From positions 798,308-862,307 of the forward strand of contig CANKZG010000001.1 of NCBI GenBank assembly GCA_947488435.1: DNA of 64,000 nucleotides. The letters run 5' to 3'. This stretch comes from an uncultured Flavobacteriaceae bacterium (GTDB lineage: Bacteria > Bacteroidota > Bacteroidia > Flavobacteriales > Flavobacteriaceae). Numbering within the stretch: the stretch's first letter is position 1; every line of letters begins with the position of its first letter. A model generated the notes under the pieces. That model had not been told where the DNA came from. It ran no database searches and saw only the letters and a list, made by a program, of their open reading frames with translations. A program made the position numbers and the translations under genes. Shown here piece after piece: positions 26,553 to 34,161 of the stretch.

Positions 26553-27543
26553 GCTAGAACGCATCCTTAAATTCGAGTATTGGCCCTTTTGGGTTTTCTA
26601 TACTCCTGTAACTCTTATTTGGATTTGGTTTAGTCTTAGAATGCGGACGGTTGTGTATTTTTCAGCAGCAAATCCTAGGTTTTTTTTGGGAGGATTAATG
26701 TTGTATGATAAATACAAAGCAATTGCGCATATTGATTCTAAATACCTTCCTAAGGTTAAGTTTTATAATATTCCGCAGACTGAAGGTTTTCACGAGTCAG
26801 ATTTTAAGTTTCCTTTAATTTTTAAACCCAATATTGGAGAACGGGGAAAAGACGTAGAGCTTATTTGGAATAGTAAGCAATTGCATCATATGGTCGATAA
26901 ATCTGAAGAAAATTTTATGCTTCAAGATTATATTGATTACCCATTAGAATTTGGAGTTTTATACTACCGCTATCCTTCAGGAAAATCAGGAATCACCTCT
27001 ATTGTGGGTAAGCAGTTTTTGTATGTTGAAGGTGATGGTATATCAACTTTAAAAAACTTAATTCTTAAAAATATAAGAGCCGAAAATCGGTTGGATTATT
27101 TTAAAGAAAAATTTGGCTCTAGATTTAATGAAGTGCTTCCAAAAGATGCTAAATTACTTTTAGAAGAAATTGGTAATCACTGCAGAGGTACCACTTTTAC
27201 TAATGAAAACCATCTAATTACGGATCAACTCGTGTCTGTTTTTGATTCTATTTCGGAAAGCATTCCAGATTTTTATTACGGCAGATTTGATTTAAAAGTA
27301 CCTTCCTTGGAAGATTTTTATAAGGGTGAAAACATTAAAATTTTTGAACTTAATGGAGTGAATTCTGAACCTGCACACATTTATGAACCTGGATATGGTC
27401 TTTTAAATGCTTATAAAGATGTATATGAAAATCAGCGTATCGTTTATGAAATATCTAAGGAAAATATTAAAAAGCACGATATAAAACCCAACACATTAAT
27501 ACAATTCCTGAAGGCCTTAAAAGCCCATTTTATTGATCAATAA
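26530..27543 (+). CDS. ATP-grasp-fold protein (D-Ala-D-Ala ligase-like)
   Basis: The 337-residue protein has an ATP-grasp core. FPLIFKPNIGERGKDV is the phosphate-binding strand with Lys and Gly-rich loop (about residues 92-107), and YGRFDLKVPS and IFELNGVNSEPAH supply the Mg2+-binding Asp, Glu and Asn of the active site (about 255-285). The first 70 residues are hydrophobic and aromatic (WPFWVFYTPVTLIWIW), so it may associate with the membrane. It probably joins a carboxylate to an amine; the substrate is unknown. The gene overlaps the DinB-like gene by 23 bases. Confidence 0.72.
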   Translation: MLKKLTFRLERILKFEYWPFWVFYTPVTLIWIWFSLRMRTVVYFSAANPRFFLGGLMLYDKYKAIAHIDSKYLPKVKFYNIPQTEGFHESDFKFPLIFKPNIGERGKDVELIWNSKQLHHMVDKSEENFMLQDYIDYPLEFGVLYYRYPSGKSGITSIVGKQFLYVEGDGISTLKNLILKNIRAENRLDYFKEKFGSRFNEVLPKDAKLLLEEIGNHCRGTTFTNENHLITDQLVSVFDSISESIPDFYYGRFDLKVPSLEDFYKGENIKIFELNGVNSEPAHIYEPGYGLLNAYKDVYENQRIVYEISKENIKKHDIKPNTLIQFLKALKAHFIDQ

Positions 27544-27564
27544 TAGTAGTATTGATCACTTTTT
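27534..27564. terminator. Terminator shared by convergent genes
   Basis: A perfect 9-bp stem is formed by TGATCAATA (27534-27542) and TATTGATCA (27550-27558) with a 7-base loop. It is followed on the plus strand by CTTTTT. It overlaps the stop codons of both the ATP-grasp gene and the convergent acetyltransferase gene. It suits rightward transcription best, since on the minus strand only a short A/T stretch follows. Confidence 0.75.
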
Positions 27565-27996
27565 AATCATAGTTATATGTGGAATTCCATCTTCTAGGTA
27601 TTCTTCTCCTTCTGGCACAAATCCGAGGTCTTTATAAAAGTCTAATAAATATACTTGTGCAGACAACAAAATCGGTTGAGTTCCAAACCTTTTATATATC
27701 GCAGCTATTGTTTCTTGCATTATAAGTTTACCATAACCTCCTTTTCTTGCTGTATCTTTCACTACAACTCTTCCTATGCTAATTTCTTTAAAATAATCTC
27801 CAGCCTTAAAAACACGTGTATATGCGATAATACTACCGTTTAGGTTTCCAATTATATGCAGTGCCTTCTCATCTTTTCCATCAATATCTAAATAAACACA
27901 GTCTTGCTCCACCACAAAAACTTCACTTCTTAACTTTAAAAGTTCATAAAGTTCTCTTGTGCTCAATTCAGAAAAGGTTTTTAGCTCTATTTCCAT
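27556..27996 (-). CDS. ElaA-type GNAT N-acetyltransferase
   Basis: The 146-residue protein matches the ElaA branch of GNAT acetyltransferases: ELYELLKLRSEVFVVEQ at the N-terminus, CVYLDIDGKDEKALHI, and the acetyl-CoA-binding segment GRVVVKDTARKGGYGKLIM (Q/RxxGxG/A). It transfers an acetyl group from acetyl-CoA to an unknown amine. It is the third gene of the leftward rpiB-CDF-elaA operon, 8 bases behind the CDF gene. Confidence 0.88.
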   Translation of the reverse strand: MEIELKTFSELSTRELYELLKLRSEVFVVEQDCVYLDIDGKDEKALHIIGNLNGSIIAYTRVFKAGDYFKEISIGRVVVKDTARKGGYGKLIMQETIAAIYKRFGTQPILLSAQVYLLDFYKDLGFVPEGEEYLEDGIPHITMIKK

Positions 27997-28004
27997 TATC
28001 TTAA

Positions 28005-28913
28005 CTAGTCTTGTACAATTATTCCTTTATCATCACATTTTCCATACTCCGGTTGAATATTAACATGATTAATTCCAAAATTATGATATAACTCATCTTC
28101 TAAACGCTCTAATATGAAATGAAAATGCGATAATTTAATATCTCTTTTAAAATCAATATGTGCTTCTAAGTGAATTTCATCATCATTTAATTGCCATATA
28201 TGTACATGATGCATATTCGATACCTCTTCTATTTTATTCACAAACTCAACAATTTTTTTTATTTCAATAGTATCAGGTGTAAACAACATCAAGACTTTTG
28301 TTGCAGTTTTTAAAAGATCGTAACCTACATAGATTAAATAACATGCAATTGCCAAAGTTAGTACGGTATCAATCCAATAAATTTGATAAAGTTTCATCGC
28401 TATTCCTCCTAACAACACAGCTATAGAGGCCATCATATCTGTCAATAAATGCAGGTAAGCGGATTTCATGTTTAGATTGTTATTTGCACCTTTTTTTAGC
28501 AGTAATACGCTTATTCCATTCGCTATAATGCCTATTGATGCTAATAAAATAACCAAATCAGACCCTATTTCTTTAGGTTCGTTAAATCGTTTAATAGCTT
28601 CAATACTAAGTATAATAGCAACTATAACTAATGTTGCTGCATTAATAAATGCAGCAATTATCTCAGCACGCTTATAACCAAAAGTTTTTTTTGTAGAAGC
28701 TTCTTTCCGTGATAAAATAGCAGCAATATAGCTTACTAGAAGTGATAAAACATCACTAAAATTATGAAGTGCATCTGAAAGTAACGCTAGACTGCCGGAT
28801 AATAGTCCTCCGATTACCTGAGCAACCGTAATTACAGTATTTAAAAGAATTGCTAAAAAAAGGTTTTTACCTTTTACTGAACCATGCGCATGATGATGAT
28901 GGTTATGAGACAT
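28005..28913 (-). CDS. Cation diffusion facilitator (Zn2+/Co2+/Cd2+ exporter)
   Basis: The 302-residue inner-membrane protein has six TM helices and the CDF metal-site residues in DALHNFSD (helix 2) and HLLTDMMAS (helix 5), followed by a cytoplasmic domain (about residues 205-300). The N-terminus is a His run (MSHNHHHHAHG), typical of CzcD/ZitB zinc exporters. It exchanges cytoplasmic metal for protons. It lies 11 bases behind rpiB and 8 bases before the acetyltransferase gene. Confidence 0.93.
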   Translation of the reverse strand: MSHNHHHHAHGSVKGKNLFLAILLNTVITVAQVIGGLLSGSLALLSDALHNFSDVLSLLVSYIAAILSRKEASTKKTFGYKRAEIIAAFINAATLVIVAIILSIEAIKRFNEPKEIGSDLVILLASIGIIANGISVLLLKKGANNNLNMKSAYLHLLTDMMASIAVLLGGIAMKLYQIYWIDTVLTLAIACYLIYVGYDLLKTATKVLMLFTPDTIEIKKIVEFVNKIEEVSNMHHVHIWQLNDDEIHLEAHIDFKRDIKLSHFHFILERLEDELYHNFGINHVNIQPEYGKCDDKGIIVQD

Positions 28914-28924
28914 GCACTAAGTTT

Positions 28925-29356
28925 TTAAGAACATGAGATCTTCTCTACACGTCTTTCATGTCTACCTCCTTCAAAATTGGTGTTAAGAAATGTCTTTACC
29001 ATTTCCAAAGCCTGAGGTAATGCAATAAATCTAGAGGGGAGACTTAATATATTGGCGTCGTTATGTTCTCTTCCTAAAGCTACCAATTCCTTATTCCAAC
29101 ACAAAGCGGCTCTTACTTTTTGATGTTTATTTGCTGTCATTGCCGCACCATTACCACTACCGCAGATAAGAATTCCTAAATCCACCGTGCCTTCTTCAAC
29201 CGCTTTAGCTACCGGGTGTGCAAAATCAGGATAGTCTACACTATCTGTGCCATCGGTACCAAAATTTTCTACTTCAATATTCATAGATTTTAAAAGACCT
29301 ACAATAGCAAGTTTATACTCAGTTCCTGCATGATCATTACCAATAGCTATTTTCAT
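28925..29356 (-). CDS. rpiB: Ribose-5-phosphate isomerase B
   Basis: The 143-residue protein matches RpiB/LacAB: MKIAIGNDHAGTEYK at the N-terminus, VDYPDFAHPVAKAV, and the active-site loop GILICGSGNGAAMTANK with the catalytic Cys. It converts ribose 5-phosphate and ribulose 5-phosphate in the pentose phosphate pathway. It is the first gene of a leftward operon and has a well-formed promoter (29377-29405) leaving a leader of roughly 15 bases. Confidence 0.96.
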   Translation of the reverse strand: MKIAIGNDHAGTEYKLAIVGLLKSMNIEVENFGTDGTDSVDYPDFAHPVAKAVEEGTVDLGILICGSGNGAAMTANKHQKVRAALCWNKELVALGREHNDANILSLPSRFIALPQALEMVKTFLNTNFEGGRHERRVEKISCS

Positions 29357-29376
29357 TTTTTACTAATTTAGTATTA

Positions 29377-29405
29377 CAAAGGTACAAATCCATTGGGTTT
29401 ATCAA
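29377..29405 (-). promoter_or_regulatory. rpiB operon promoter
   Basis: On the minus strand TTG (rc of 29403-29405), an 18-base spacer, and TACCTTTG (rc of 29377-29384) fit the Bacteroidetes -33/-7 consensus with no mismatch in TAnnTTTG. The tRNA-Cys promoter in this window has the same 18-base spacing. Confidence 0.75.
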
Positions 29406-29959
29406 TAATCTAACTTTATCAACATCTTATCTTTCCTTTTTTTAATAATAACTTACTAATGAATTACTTAGGTAATTTAATGATTTGTTAAAAACCTAGT
29501 AACAAAGTATAACTATAAAATTTTTAATTTGAATAAAAAAAGAACATTATCAAAATTCTAATGAAATACAAATAGAATTCTAAAAAAATAAACAGAACAT
29601 ATTAAACTTTAATGCTATACTAGTTAACATTAAAATCGACTTAAGTTATCAAAAAAAGTATGTTGAAACCTCTTTTCAACTAACGTTAATAAAATGGATA
29701 AAAGCCTGACTTTTAATCTCTAAATTACTATATAAGTTTACAATAAATTGTTTACAAATTTTACTTTTTGTTAGAAACAATATTATTGCTTTCTTTTTAT
29801 ACCTATTATCAACATCCTATCATAATCATCATTTTATTTTAGAAATTTTTAAAAAGAAAGAAGTATATAATATTAGTGTTTATAACTTAACTATGCCTTG
29901 TGATCTTATAAAAGAGCCTATGGATTATAATTTGTAAATTTCCACAAATAAAAAAATGA
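29385..29959. other. AT-rich non-coding region, candidate replication origin
   Basis: This stretch between the divergent rpiB and rnr genes has no coding frame and is about 80 percent A+T. It contains DnaA-box-like 9-mers: TTATCAACA at 29416-29424 and 29806-29814 (one mismatch to TTATCCACA), and TTATCAATA at 29399-29407, TTATCAAAA at 29547-29555 and 29646-29654 (two mismatches). A 7-bp hairpin GTTGAAA/TTTCAAC is at 29662-29680. No dnaA gene is nearby. Minus-strand genes to the left look C-rich on the plus strand, while those far to the right look G-rich or balanced. The origin call is a hypothesis. Confidence 0.4.
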
Positions 29960-32149
29960 ATGTCCAAGAATAGGAAAAAGATAAAAACGCAACGTAAAAA
30001 TGAAATTACCAAAGGAATCTTTACAACATTAGAGAAGGAACCTAAAAAGAGTTTTAATTACAAACAAATTGCTGCTAAGTTAGGGATTGAAGATGCAGCA
30101 GGTAGAAATTTATTAATAAAAAGATTAGTACAATTAAAAGAGAAAAAAAGAATTTTAGAAGAAGATAGAGGAAGATATAAGGTTATACCCACGTTAAAAA
30201 CATATCATGTTGGAGTTATAGATATTACCTCTAAAGGTAATGCATATGTAGCAGTGGAAGGAATGGAAAAAGATGTGTTTGTTGCCAACACTAAGTTAAA
30301 TAGAGCACTTCATGGAGATACGGTAGAAGTTTATATTTATCCAAAAAGAAAAAACAAAAAAAATGAAGGTGAGATTGTCAAAGTGCTGGAGCGTGCAAAG
30401 ACAACTTTTGTTGGTATTATTGAAGTGAAAAATGCGTTTGCTTTTGTTCGACCGATTGATTTTAGAGTATATACAGATTTTTTTATTCCGAAAGAAAAGA
30501 TAAAAGGAGCCGAAAATGGAGATAAAGTTGTAATTGATATGACTACTTGGCCCAAAGATGCAGATTCTCCCTTTGGAGTTGTAACTGAAGTACTAGGAAA
30601 ACCTGGAGAACACAATACAGAAATTCACGGTATTTTGGCAGAATACGGGCTTCCTTATGAATTTCCTATTGAAATAGAAAATTATGCCAACCAGCTAGAT
30701 ACTTCAATAAAAGCTTCTGAAATAAAAAAAAGAAGGGATCTAAGAGAGGTTCTAACCTTTACAATAGATCCAAAAGATGCTAAGGATTTTGATGATGCTT
30801 TATCGTTTAAGATTTTAGAAAATGGGAATTATGAAGTGGGAATTCATATAGCGGATGTATCTCATTACCTAATTCCGGGTACTATTCTTGATGATGAAGC
30901 ATACAAAAGGGCTACCTCAGTGTATTTGGTAGATAGAGTAGTACCAATGTTACCAGAAATTTTATCTAATGGTGCATGCTCATTGCGACCACATGAAGAA
31001 AAATATACTTTTTCAGCTATTTTTGAACTTGATAAGGATGCTGAAATAAAAGATCAGTGGTTTGGACGTACTGTAATTTTATCAGATGAACGTTTTGCTT
31101 ATGAAGAAGCCCAACATATTATTGAAAATGAAACCAATAAAATACCTACAGAAGTATCAATTCGAGAAGGTTCGTACGCAGTAAGTGATGCTGTAGTGAC
31201 TGCTATTTTAAGTTTAGATAAGCTTGCAAAAATAATGCGGCAAAAACGTATGCAAGTAGGTGCAATTTCTTTTGATAAAATAGAAGTTCGCTTCAAACTA
31301 AACGAAAAGAATGAACCGAAAAGTGTTTATTTCAAGGAAGCAAAAGATGCAAATAAACTTATTGAAGAATTTATGCTGCTGGCGAATAAAAAAGTAGCAG
31401 CATATATTGGAAAACAAAAGCCAACTAAAACATTTGTGTATAGGGTTCATGATGAACCAGATGAGGATAAATTGATGACCTTAAATGGTATTGTTTCTCG
31501 TTTTGGTCACCGACTTAATTTTAAAAACAAAAAAATACTTAGTGAGTCTTTAAATCAGTTATTGGCGGATGTTAAAGGAAAAAAAGAACAGAATCTGGTA
31601 GATACTTTAGCTATTCGAAGTATGAGCAAAGCAATTTATACTACAGATAATATTGGGCATTATGGATTAGCTTTTGATTACTATTCACATTTTACATCAC
31701 CTATTAGAAGATATCCGGATGTAATGGTACATCGACTATTACAAAGTTATTTGGATGGGGAAAAGAGTGCTAAAGCAGAAATTTATGAGGAAAAATGCAA
31801 ACACTCTTCAGAAATGGAAAATCTAGCGGCTCAGGCAGAACGAGACTCCGTTAAGTATATGCAAATTAAGTTTATGCAAGATCATGAGGATAAAGAATTT
31901 ATCGGGGTGATTTCCGGTGTTACGGAATGGGGGATTTATGTGGAAATTATAGAAAACAAGTGCGAAGGAATGGTGCGTATTAGAGATATTAAAGATGACT
32001 ATTATGTTTTCGACGAAAGACAATATGCTATTGTAGGAGAGCGTACCAAAAAAACATATCAATTGGGAGATGAGGTACGCGTAATGGTTAAAAATACAGA
32101 TTTGATAAAAAGACACTTAGATTTTAATCTATTAGGAAAGTTAGTATAG
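29960..32149 (+). CDS. rnr: Ribonuclease R
   Basis: The 729-residue 3'-5' exoribonuclease degrades structured RNA and works in rRNA and mRNA turnover. The order is a basic N-terminal winged-helix region, cold-shock-like domains (about residues 75-220), the RNB catalytic domain with the metal-binding Asp cluster in DPKDAKDFDDALSF (about 271-284), YSHFTSPIRRYPD, and a C-terminal S1 domain (about 645-725). It starts ATG at 29960 with a Lys/Arg-rich N-terminus and is followed after 63 bases by the head-GIN-type gene. Confidence 0.97.
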   Translation: MSKNRKKIKTQRKNEITKGIFTTLEKEPKKSFNYKQIAAKLGIEDAAGRNLLIKRLVQLKEKKRILEEDRGRYKVIPTLKTYHVGVIDITSKGNAYVAVEGMEKDVFVANTKLNRALHGDTVEVYIYPKRKNKKNEGEIVKVLERAKTTFVGIIEVKNAFAFVRPIDFRVYTDFFIPKEKIKGAENGDKVVIDMTTWPKDADSPFGVVTEVLGKPGEHNTEIHGILAEYGLPYEFPIEIENYANQLDTSIKASEIKKRRDLREVLTFTIDPKDAKDFDDALSFKILENGNYEVGIHIADVSHYLIPGTILDDEAYKRATSVYLVDRVVPMLPEILSNGACSLRPHEEKYTFSAIFELDKDAEIKDQWFGRTVILSDERFAYEEAQHIIENETNKIPTEVSIREGSYAVSDAVVTAILSLDKLAKIMRQKRMQVGAISFDKIEVRFKLNEKNEPKSVYFKEAKDANKLIEEFMLLANKKVAAYIGKQKPTKTFVYRVHDEPDEDKLMTLNGIVSRFGHRLNFKNKKILSESLNQLLADVKGKKEQNLVDTLAIRSMSKAIYTTDNIGHYGLAFDYYSHFTSPIRRYPDVMVHRLLQSYLDGEKSAKAEIYEEKCKHSSEMENLAAQAERDSVKYMQIKFMQDHEDKEFIGVISGVTEWGIYVEIIENKCEGMVRIRDIKDDYYVFDERQYAIVGERTKKTYQLGDEVRVMVKNTDLIKRHLDFNLLGKLV

Positions 32150-32212
32150 TGCAACAACTTTTTGGAATGGATTTTGTTTCTTTATGTAAGAAACTGCCTA
32201 AAAATTTATATA

Positions 32213-32893
32213 ATGAAGAAATTTGTGGTGCTTTTGTTTTTCTTACTTGGATCATTTTTGATAAGAGGTCAAGAAGAAAAAATTACACAGGAGCTAGAGG
32301 AATTTACGGAATTAAAGGGATTTGATGGAATATCTATAAATCTTATTAAGTCTGATGTGAATAGAGCTGTTATTACGGGAGCAAATACAAAAAAAGTTGC
32401 CATTGTAAACAATAAAGGGAAGCTAAAAATCCGAATGGAAATTGATAAGATATTTAGTGGATACAGAACATTTGTGGATTTATATTACACGGAAACCATT
32501 ACTGTGATTGATGTTAATGAAGATGCACGAATTACCACTAAGGATGAAATTCAACAAGAGGTTTTGGAATTAAAATCTCAAGAAGGAGGCGAGTTAATTA
32601 TGCAAGTAAATGTAGAACAACTCTTGATAAAAGCGGTTACAGGAGGAGTAGTAAAAGCAAAAGGAAGCTCTGATAATCAAGATGTGTTGATAAATACAGG
32701 GGGGATTTATGAAGGTAAAGATTTGAAAACTAAATTTTCAACAATAAGTGTTAATGCGGGTGGAAACGCTGCTATTTTTGCTACGGATTATGTGAAGGCA
32801 ACGGTGAAAGCGGGGGGTTCCGTTTCTGTTTATGGAGATCCAGCTAAAATGGATGAAAAAAAGGTGTTTGGAGGTAAAATTATACGAATGTAA
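32213..32893 (+). CDS. Exported head-GIN-type (DUF2807) protein
   Basis: The ATG at 32213 begins MKKFVVLLFFLLGSFLIRGQ, a signal peptide. An in-frame TTG at 32162 would add 17 residues in front and is rejected. The 226-residue product has a repetitive beta-helix-like pattern (FDGISINLIKSDVNRAVITG, GGVVKAKGSSDNQDVLINTGGIYEG, ISVNAGGNAAIFATDYVKATVKAGGSVSVYGDP), typical of the bacteroidete head-GIN/DUF2807 family. The function is unknown, probably periplasmic or outer-membrane associated. Confidence 0.8.
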   Translation: MKKFVVLLFFLLGSFLIRGQEEKITQELEEFTELKGFDGISINLIKSDVNRAVITGANTKKVAIVNNKGKLKIRMEIDKIFSGYRTFVDLYYTETITVIDVNEDARITTKDEIQQEVLELKSQEGGELIMQVNVEQLLIKAVTGGVVKAKGSSDNQDVLINTGGIYEGKDLKTKFSTISVNAGGNAAIFATDYVKATVKAGGSVSVYGDPAKMDEKKVFGGKIIRM

Positions 32894-32908
32894 TTTTAAT
32901 AATTTTTA

Positions 32909-33574
32909 ATGATAGAAGATATACAGGCGGCAATTCCATTAGGCTTTTTATTAAGCATAATTATTGGTCCTGTTTTTTTTGTACTTCTTGAAACTGGAGC
33001 TACAAAGGGGTTCAGAGCTGCACTATGTTTTGATCTTGGAGTTATTATTGCCGATGGTTTGTTTATCTTGATTGCGTATTTTAGTAGTTTTCAACTGTTA
33101 GAAAATTTAAGCAATCAACCTGGTTTATATGTGTTTGGAGGTGTTATTTTATTGGTTTACGGAATAACTACATTTTTAAAAAAACAGCAGAAAAAATTGG
33201 AAACACCGCTAAAAGGTTCTAAAGGATACTTAAACCTTATGGTAAAAGGTTTTTTACTAAACTTTATAAATATTGGTGTTTTAGTGTTTTGGCTTGGAGT
33301 TGTTATCGTAGTTGGACCTAGTGTAAACAATGACCCAAAACGAATTATACTCTTCTTTACAACCATGATTGTTTCTTATCTCTTTATCGATATTATTAAA
33401 ATATTATTGGCAAAACAGCTTAAAAGAAAATTAACCCTAGAGCGAACCCATTACATTAAAAAAGGTTTGGGAATTGTTTTAATTGTATGTGGACTTGTTC
33501 TAATTGTAAAGGGTTTTTTACCGAAAGACCAGCTTAATATTGAAAAGGGAATAGAAATAATCCGAGAGCAATAA
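32909..33574 (+). CDS. LysE-family membrane protein (second copy)
   Basis: The 221-residue protein has six TM helices and the LysE-type segment IPLGFLLSIIIGPVFFVLLE at the N-terminus, with a G-x-x-LNFINIGVLVFW region in the second half. It differs clearly from the LysE homologue at 22.3 kb, so the two are paralogues and not a recent duplication. The P-x-GP-x-N core is degenerate (IIGPVFFV), so amino acid export is less certain. It is 15 bases behind the head-GIN gene. Confidence 0.78.
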   Translation: MIEDIQAAIPLGFLLSIIIGPVFFVLLETGATKGFRAALCFDLGVIIADGLFILIAYFSSFQLLENLSNQPGLYVFGGVILLVYGITTFLKKQQKKLETPLKGSKGYLNLMVKGFLLNFINIGVLVFWLGVVIVVGPSVNNDPKRIILFFTTMIVSYLFIDIIKILLAKQLKRKLTLERTHYIKKGLGIVLIVCGLVLIVKGFLPKDQLNIEKGIEIIREQ

Positions 33575-33604
33575 TTGCGCGAATAAATAAGGTGTTATAT
33601 AAAC

Positions 33605-33636
33605 AAAAAACTCCCACATATTGTGAGAGTTTTTTA
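33605..33636. terminator. Bidirectional terminator
   Basis: CTCCCACA (33611-33618) and TGTGAGAG (33622-33629) form a stem with one mismatch and a 3-base loop. It is flanked by AAAAAA on the left and TTTTTT on the right. It can end both the rightward LysE gene and the leftward tRNA-Cys transcript, which stops 9 bases to its right. Confidence 0.85.
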
Positions 33637-33637
33637 G

Positions 33638-33708
33638 AGGCATCGAGCGGATTCGAACCGCTGTACAAGCTTTTGCAGAGCTGTGCCTAGCCACTCGGCC
33701 ACGATGCC
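33638..33708 (-). tRNA. tRNA-Cys (GCA)
   Basis: The minus-strand cloverleaf has acceptor GGCATCG/CGATGCC, anticodon loop CTGCAAA with GCA, and T arm AGCGG-TTCGAAT-CCGCT. The discriminator base is U (rc of 33638), the main cysteine identity element. The last pair of the anticodon stem is imperfect. CCA is not encoded. Confidence 0.95.
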
Positions 33709-33720
33709 GTATCAATGATG

Positions 33721-33750
33721 CAAATGTAGTACTTTTTTTAGGTTTCCAAA
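33721..33750 (-). promoter_or_regulatory. tRNA-Cys promoter
   Basis: On the minus strand TTTG (rc of 33747-33750), an 18-base spacer, and TACATTTG (rc of 33721-33728) match the Bacteroidetes -33/-7 consensus. The tRNA begins 12 bases downstream. The promoter fits just between the folB stop and the tRNA. Confidence 0.78.
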
Positions 33751-33759
33751 ACGTAGTTT

Positions 33760-34137
33760 CTAGGTTCTTTTGGCTTTTAATACCACGGTAACTTGAGCAA
33801 CATCTCCTTCAATAGGAGGATTAAGCTTAGAAACGGAAACTTTAGTTGATTGAACAAGAGGACTTTCAATAAAAATACGCTGAATAATACGCTGGCAAAC
33901 GTGTTCCAGAAGTTTTGAAGGAATTTTCATTTCTTCTTTTACAATACGATTTAATAACACATAATCTACGGTGTCCGTTAAATCATCAGAATGGGAAGCG
34001 GGAGTTAAATTAGCTGTAACTTGTATTGTTACACTGTAATCACTACCAATTATGGTTTCTTCTTTTAAACAACCATGATAGGCGTATACACGGATATTAT
34101 CTACTACAATTTTGTTCAAAAAAATAATTTTGGACAA
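33760..34137 (-). CDS. folB: Dihydroneopterin aldolase
   Basis: The FolB enzyme cleaves dihydroneopterin in folate synthesis. VYAYHGCLKEET (substrate loop), SDYSVTIQV, DTVDYVLLNRIVKEE and KLLEHVCQRI with the catalytic Lys and Glu region are present. The open frame reaches a TTG at 34137 (125 residues), but that TTG is inside an exact -7 element (34135-34142). A second TTG at 34119 would give MNKIVVDNIRVYAYHG, near the usual family start; I favour it (119 residues). Confidence 0.92.
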   Translation of the reverse strand: MSKIIFLNKIVVDNIRVYAYHGCLKEETIIGSDYSVTIQVTANLTPASHSDDLTDTVDYVLLNRIVKEEMKIPSKLLEHVCQRIIQRIFIESPLVQSTKVSVSKLNPPIEGDVAQVTVVLKAKRT

Positions 34138-34142
34138 ATTTA
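34135..34142 (-). promoter_or_regulatory. -7 element of folB
   Basis: TAAATTTG on the minus strand matches TAnnTTTG exactly. It covers the outermost possible folB start (TTG, 34137-34135), so translation from this promoter must begin downstream. No -33 TTG is at the preferred distance. Confidence 0.5.
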
Positions 34143-34161
34143 CAGTTATCTGTGAAGAAAA

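Noticed and set aside
29662-29680. Hairpin GTTGAAA/TTTCAAC as a terminator
   Set aside because: No gene ends near it on either strand. A T-run follows only on the minus strand some bases away, so it is mentioned only as part of the AT-rich gap.
32162-32212. N-terminal extension of the head-GIN protein from a TTG at 32162
   Set aside because: The ATG at 32213 starts the signal peptide directly; the extension adds non-signal residues in front.
22252-33574. The two LysE-type genes as a recent duplication
   Set aside because: Their sequences, lengths and core motifs differ clearly, so they are old paralogues at most.
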